DNA of 9,186 nucleotides, taken from positions 1-9,186 of the forward strand of contig CAKSPL010000038.1 in assembly GCA_934481325.1 (NCBI GenBank), written 5' to 3'. The notes beneath the pieces were generated by a model, which had not been told where the DNA came from, did no database searches, and saw nothing but the letters and a program-made list of their open reading frames with translations. Source of the stretch: an uncultured Eubacteriales bacterium (GTDB taxonomy: Bacteria; Bacillota; Clostridia; Oscillospirales; CAG-272). Shown here piece after piece: positions 5,837 to 9,186 of the stretch (its first letter is position 1; each line of letters opens with the position of its first letter). A program made the translations under genes and the position numbers.

Positions 5837-7087
5837 ATGAAGCGTGAAGATTCCGAACTGAACAAAGAAGCCACCCTTGGTGAAGACGCCGCACAGATGG
5901 AGGAAACGCTCCACGATTCTGCGGCGGCATACTCTGACGGCGTGATGCGCCTGGCAGAGGATGCCACACCGGAGACTGCCCTTGGCGGGAATGTCACCGG
6001 GGAGGAGGCAGCCCCTGCCGAGAACGCGGAAAACGAGAGCTTTGCCGACAATGTGCGCATCATTTCTCCGATGCGGCTGGTGCTGCAACGGTTTTTCCGT
6101 TCCCGCCTTTCGATGGTGGGGCTTGTGATGATGGCGTTTCTGCTGATTTTCTGTTTCCTCGGTCCCGTGTTTATCGGCTGGGGGGAAACAGAGGTGGATA
6201 CCAATTCCGGGGCAATCAAATACACGCCCTTCCCGCTGGAATATGAGGGTGCCGACGGCAAAACCTATTCGGCAGTCGGCGTTGACGCTTTCCAGCAGAA
6301 GGAGAACAAATACGCGCCCTGCTTCAGCAAGTCCGTGAACGCCAAGGGCAAAACGGCGTATCACATTTTCGGCACCGACGATATGGGCTACGACGTGCTG
6401 GTGCGTTTGATGTACGGCGGCAGAATTTCGCTGTCCCTTTCGCTCCTCGTGGTGATGGTCAACACCCTGCTCGGCGTTCTGTTGGGCGGTCTTGCCGGAT
6501 TTTTCGGCAAGTGGGTGGATATGCTGATTATGCGTATCGTGGACATCATCAACTGTATCCCGACCCTGCCGATTCTGCTGATTATCAGTGCCATCCTTTC
6601 CGCCTACAATCAGAAAGGGAATATGGCACAGGCAATTTACATTGACAAAGCCTACAATATTTATATCCTGATGGGCGTGCTGACGCTCATTTCGTGGACG
6701 GGCGCGGCACGACTGGTGCGCGGGCAGATTCTGTCCCTGCGTGAGCAGGAGTATATGACCGCCTGCGAGGCGTTGGGTGTCCCCTCCGGCAGACGGATTT
6801 TCAAGCACCTGGTGCCGAACATTATGCCTCAGCTGATTGTTTCAATGACGCTTTCTCTCGGCAGTATGATTCTGTATGAGGCAACCCTCGGTTACCTTGA
6901 CCTCGGCGTGCCGTATCCGAACGCATCCTGGGGCAATATCATCTTCCTTGCCAAGAAAACCGAAATTCTCAGCAACTATCCGAACATCTGGGTGCCCGCG
7001 GGTGTGTGTATCGTGCTTGCCGTTCTTGCGTTCAACTTTATCGGTGACGGTCTGCGCGACGCCCTTGACCCCAGAATGAAGCGTTGA
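5837..7087 (+). CDS. Peptide ABC transporter permease, OppC/DppC type, with acidic N-terminal tail
   Basis: This is the partner permease that completes the channel. At 416 residues it is longer than the usual 290-350. Residues 1 to about 75 form a hydrophilic, Glu/Ala/Asp-rich, probably disordered cytoplasmic tail. The family domain follows: first membrane helix at about 91-113, an external loop of about 65 residues, then the hallmark GTDDMGYDVLVRLMYGGRISL (from residue 179; families usually show GTD-x-x-G-R-D, here Tyr185 replaces the Arg), four or five more helices, and the EAA loop YMTACEALGVPSGRRIFKHL (near 307-326). It ends with FNFIGDGLRDALDPRMKR, typical of this subunit. AAGGAGGG (5823-5830), overlapping the stop codon of the preceding permease, lies seven bases before this ATG and supports the long form, although Met37 and Met79 are in-frame alternatives. 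Twelve bases separate the two permease genes. Confidence 0.95.
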   Translation: MKREDSELNKEATLGEDAAQMEETLHDSAAAYSDGVMRLAEDATPETALGGNVTGEEAAPAENAENESFADNVRIISPMRLVLQRFFRSRLSMVGLVMMAFLLIFCFLGPVFIGWGETEVDTNSGAIKYTPFPLEYEGADGKTYSAVGVDAFQQKENKYAPCFSKSVNAKGKTAYHIFGTDDMGYDVLVRLMYGGRISLSLSLLVVMVNTLLGVLLGGLAGFFGKWVDMLIMRIVDIINCIPTLPILLIISAILSAYNQKGNMAQAIYIDKAYNIYILMGVLTLISWTGAARLVRGQILSLREQEYMTACEALGVPSGRRIFKHLVPNIMPQLIVSMTLSLGSMILYEATLGYLDLGVPYPNASWGNIIFLAKKTEILSNYPNIWVPAGVCIVLAVLAFNFIGDGLRDALDPRMKR

Positions 7088-7103
7088 CGGAGGCACCTGA
7101 ATT

Positions 7104-8399
7104 ATGGCAGAAAAGCATTACCTGACCGCGAAGGAGCTTCGTAAAATCTCCCGCGAGAATATGAAGATCACCGCGGCATATGAAAAAAAGAAAAAACAAA
7201 AGGTTGACCCCAAATCCTACGAAACCGAGATGAAAAACCCCGGCAACGTGCTGGAAATCGAGAATCTGCACACCTTCTTCTTCACGGATGCCGGTGTGGT
7301 GAAATCGGTAAACGGCGTATCGTTTGAGGTGCCGCAGGGCAAGATTGTCGGCGTGGTCGGTGAGTCGGGCTGCGGAAAAAGCGTGACCTCGCTTTCCATT
7401 ATGCAGCTGGTGCAGGCACCGCAGGGGCAGGTTGTGGAGGGTGAAATCCGCTTCAAGACCTCTGAGCTGTGCCTGGACGAGAACAAAAAGCCCATTCCGG
7501 TGTATGAAACCGATGAATACGGCAATGTGGTGACCGAGGAAGTGACCGATAAGCACGGAAAAACCGAAACGGTGCCGGTGCAGAAAAAGGACAAGGACGG
7601 TTTCCCCGTATTCAAGCGGGAGGATAAGGTTGTCAATATCGCGAAAATGCCCACGGCAGATATGAGAAAAATCCGCGGCAGGGAAATCTCGATGATTTTC
7701 CAGGAGCCGATGACCAGCCTGAATCCGGTGTTTACCATCGGGTATCAGCTGGATGAGGTGATTCTGGTCAACACTCCGGGTGCCACGCGCGAGGATGCCA
7801 AGAAAAAGAGCATCGAAATGCTGACGCAGGTCGGCATTGCCGCGCCGGAATCGGTGTATTCCAAGTACCCGCACGAGCTGTCGGGCGGGATGCGCCAGCG
7901 TGTGATGATTGCAATGGCAATTGCCTGTAACCCGAAGCTGATCATTGCCGATGAGCCGACCACGGCACTGGACGTGACGATTCAGGCGCAGATTCTGGAT
8001 CTGCTGAAGGACCTGAAGGATAAGATCAACGGCTCTATTATGCTGATCACCCACGACCTTGGCGTGATTGCCGGAATGGCGGACTACGTGGTGATTATGT
8101 ACGCGGGCAGAATCATCGAAAAGGGCACCGTGTACGACATTTTCGATCATCCGATGCACCCGTACACCATCGGCTTGCAGAAATCCAAGCCTGTGGTCAA
8201 CAAGGATACCGAGTGGCTCTACTGTATTCCCGGTCGCGTGCCGAACCCGGTAGACCTGCCAGATACCTGCTATTTCAAGGATCGTTGCCGCAGATGCAAT
8301 GAAAAGTGCAGCGGCAAATACCCCCCGCTGGTTCAGGTGTCGGATACGCACTTCGTAGCCTGCTACCGTGCAGAAGAAACCGACCCCAAGGAGGATTGA
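7104..8399 (+). CDS. Peptide ABC transporter ATPase, OppD/DppD type, enlarged
   Basis: This cytoplasmic ATPase is one of the pair that powers peptide import. Its motifs are complete: Walker A GESGCGKS (86-93), Q-loop FQEPMTSLNP (Gln200), signature LSGGMRQ (259-265), Walker B LIIADEP (Asp283, catalytic Glu284) and switch His317. The C-terminal oligo_HPY region follows (HPYTIGLQ), with a cysteine set at 389, 395, 398, 402 and 420. In this family a matching four-cysteine pattern is reported to bind a 4Fe-4S cluster, and Cys398 is extra. It has 431 residues against about 320-340 for typical members. The surplus is a charged N-terminal extension of about 45 residues (Lys run at 28-33) and an insertion at about 120-177 built from short repeats. 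GGAGG ten bases before the ATG supports the start, and the permease stop lies 16 bases before it. Its last codons contain the ribosome binding site of the next gene. Confidence 0.95.
   Translation: MAEKHYLTAKELRKISRENMKITAAYEKKKKQKVDPKSYETEMKNPGNVLEIENLHTFFFTDAGVVKSVNGVSFEVPQGKIVGVVGESGCGKSVTSLSIMQLVQAPQGQVVEGEIRFKTSELCLDENKKPIPVYETDEYGNVVTEEVTDKHGKTETVPVQKKDKDGFPVFKREDKVVNIAKMPTADMRKIRGREISMIFQEPMTSLNPVFTIGYQLDEVILVNTPGATREDAKKKSIEMLTQVGIAAPESVYSKYPHELSGGMRQRVMIAMAIACNPKLIIADEPTTALDVTIQAQILDLLKDLKDKINGSIMLITHDLGVIAGMADYVVIMYAGRIIEKGTVYDIFDHPMHPYTIGLQKSKPVVNKDTEWLYCIPGRVPNPVDLPDTCYFKDRCRRCNEKCSGKYPPLVQVSDTHFVACYRAEETDPKED
8388..8394 (+). promoter_or_regulatory. Ribosome binding site inside the end of the OppD-type gene
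   Basis: AAGGAGG lies within the last codons of the preceding ATPase and six bases before the ATG at 8401. The two ATPase genes are one base apart (8400). This fixes the start of the second ATPase and suggests translational coupling, giving matched amounts of the two partners. Confidence 0.8.
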
Positions 8400-8400
8400 A

Positions 8401-9186
8401 ATGGAAATAAATAAAGAAGATATCCTGCTTCGGGTGGAGCATCTGAAAAAATATTTTGTGGCGGATAAGGACTTTTTCGGCAAGCCCACGTCCTTTCTCA
8501 AGGCGGTGGACGACGTTTCGCTGACGGTGCCACGTGCTTCCACGCTCGGCATCGTGGGGGAGTCCGGTTGCGGAAAAACCACACTGGGGCGCACCATCCT
8601 TCACCTGCACGACATTACCGACGGCAAAATCATTTATGACGGTGAGGACATCACGCATTATAACCGCAAACAGCTGATGCCCCTGCGCCGCAAGATGCAG
8701 ATTGTGTTTCAGGACCCGTATTCCAGCCTCCCGCCCCGTATGACGGTGGGTGAAATTATTTCGGAGCCGGTGGCAATCCACCATATCGTGCCGAAAAACG
8801 AAATCAACGAATATGTGCTGGATATTATGAAAAAGTGTGGTCTGCGTGACTTTTACTATGACCGCTACCCGCACGAATTTTCGGGCGGACAGCGTCAGCG
8901 TATCTGTATTGCGCGTGCGCTTGCCGTACAGCCGGAGTTCGTGGTTTGCGACGAGCCGGTTTCGGCGCTGGACGTGTCGATTCAGGCGCAGATTGTGAAC
9001 CTCCTGAAGGAATTGCAAAGAGATATGGGGCTGACCTATCTGTTCATCTCCCACGATCTCTCGGTGGTGAAGCACATCTCCACGCACGTGGGGGTAATGT
9101 ACCTGGGGTCGCTGGTGGAAATCGGCACGAAAAAGCAGATTTTCGATGCACCGTCCCACCCGTATACACAGGCGTTGCTTTCAGCG
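8401..9186 (+). CDS. Peptide ABC transporter ATPase, OppF/DppF type (cut by window end)
   Basis: The frame stays open to the last base, giving 262 codons of a protein usually about 310-330 residues long, so the C-terminal part is missing. It begins MEINKEDILLRVEHLKKYF, typical of OppF/DppF, with the family's insert before Ala35-Val36 (DKDFFGKPTSFLKAV). Visible motifs are Walker A GESGCGKT (53-60), Q-loop FQDPYSSL (Gln104), signature FSGGQRQR (160-167), Walker B FVVCDEP (Asp184, Glu185), switch His218 and the beginning of the oligo_HPY region (SHPYTQALLSA). It should pair with the OppD-type ATPase to form the nucleotide-binding dimer. The stretch after the Q-loop reads SSLPPRMTV where the family consensus is SSLNPRMTV; Pro111 replaces a very common Asn. 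No other defect is visible. Confidence 0.95.
   Translation, partial: MEINKEDILLRVEHLKKYFVADKDFFGKPTSFLKAVDDVSLTVPRASTLGIVGESGCGKTTLGRTILHLHDITDGKIIYDGEDITHYNRKQLMPLRRKMQIVFQDPYSSLPPRMTVGEIISEPVAIHHIVPKNEINEYVLDIMKKCGLRDFYYDRYPHEFSGGQRQRICIARALAVQPEFVVCDEPVSALDVSIQAQIVNLLKELQRDMGLTYLFISHDLSVVKHISTHVGVMYLGSLVEIGTKKQIFDAPSHPYTQALLSA

Larger units (their letters stand above)
869..9186 (+). other. Peptide importer operon with an extra surface lipoprotein
   Basis: Six same-strand genes follow one likely promoter. Intergenic gaps are 28, 155, 12, 16 and 1 bases. The only long gap holds the hairpin at 4721-4770. Gene order (lipoprotein, binding protein, B-type permease, C-type permease, D-type ATPase, F-type ATPase) is the standard opp/dpp order with one extra gene in front. 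The unit runs past the right edge, so a terminator or further genes (for example peptidases) are not visible. Confidence 0.8.

Noticed and set aside
5303..6808. Open frame of 501 codons on the minus strand across both permease genes
   Set aside because: It spans two clear permease genes and their junction. The translation is rich in His, Arg and Gln with no family pattern: a shadow frame.
7038..8597. Open frame of 519 codons on the minus strand opposite the ATPase genes, and a similar one at 8275-9159
   Set aside because: Both lie opposite ATPases with intact Walker and signature motifs. Their similar His/Arg-rich translations reflect the related ATPase sequences on the other strand rather than real genes.

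Overview
The window reads as chromosomal DNA of a Gram-positive anaerobe, most likely an uncultured gut-type member of Clostridia (Bacillota). The reasons are strong AAGGAG-type ribosome binding sites, two lipobox lipoproteins, an InlB-type repeat surface lipoprotein and tightly packed operon genes. No ribosomal or marker gene is present, so this placement is an inference. I see no tRNA, rRNA, CRISPR array, insertion sequence or phage gene.

Left edge (1-276, minus strand): a complete small acyl carrier protein gene reads leftwards, and the first codons of a possible next gene lie at the very edge. The carrier protein has a DSID serine motif, which hints at a dedicated type II fatty-acid, polyketide or lipid gene set lying off the window.

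Gap (277-955): about 680 bases without a credible gene separate the two divergent transcription units. It holds a GC-rich hairpin with a T-rich tail on the minus strand (orphan terminator or leader attenuator), a second hairpin, a 12-base perfect palindrome, a possible -10 box for the carrier protein gene, and a plausible promoter plus a 13-base operator-like inverted repeat just before the rightward genes.

Right side (956 to the end, plus strand): one six-gene unit encodes a surface lipoprotein with InlB-like repeats, a lipoprotein solute-binding protein of the oligopeptide/dipeptide type (SBP_bac_5), two permeases (OppB/DppB and OppC/DppC types) and two ATPases (OppD/DppD and OppF/DppF types). 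The last gene is cut by the window end. A 16-bp-stem hairpin between the binding protein and the first permease probably sets binding protein expression above that of the membrane parts. The genes form a complete peptide ABC importer: the lipoprotein captures peptide outside the membrane, the two permeases make the channel, and the two ATPases drive it.

The main oddity is that three importer parts are enlarged relative to their families. The binding protein carries an insertion of about 215 residues, the OppC-type permease an acidic N-terminal tail of about 75 residues, and the OppD-type ATPase an N-terminal extension plus a repeat-built insertion before its Q-loop. Together with the extra repeat lipoprotein at the head of the unit, this is the best candidate in the window for something not well described. 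It remains recognisably a variation on a known transporter.
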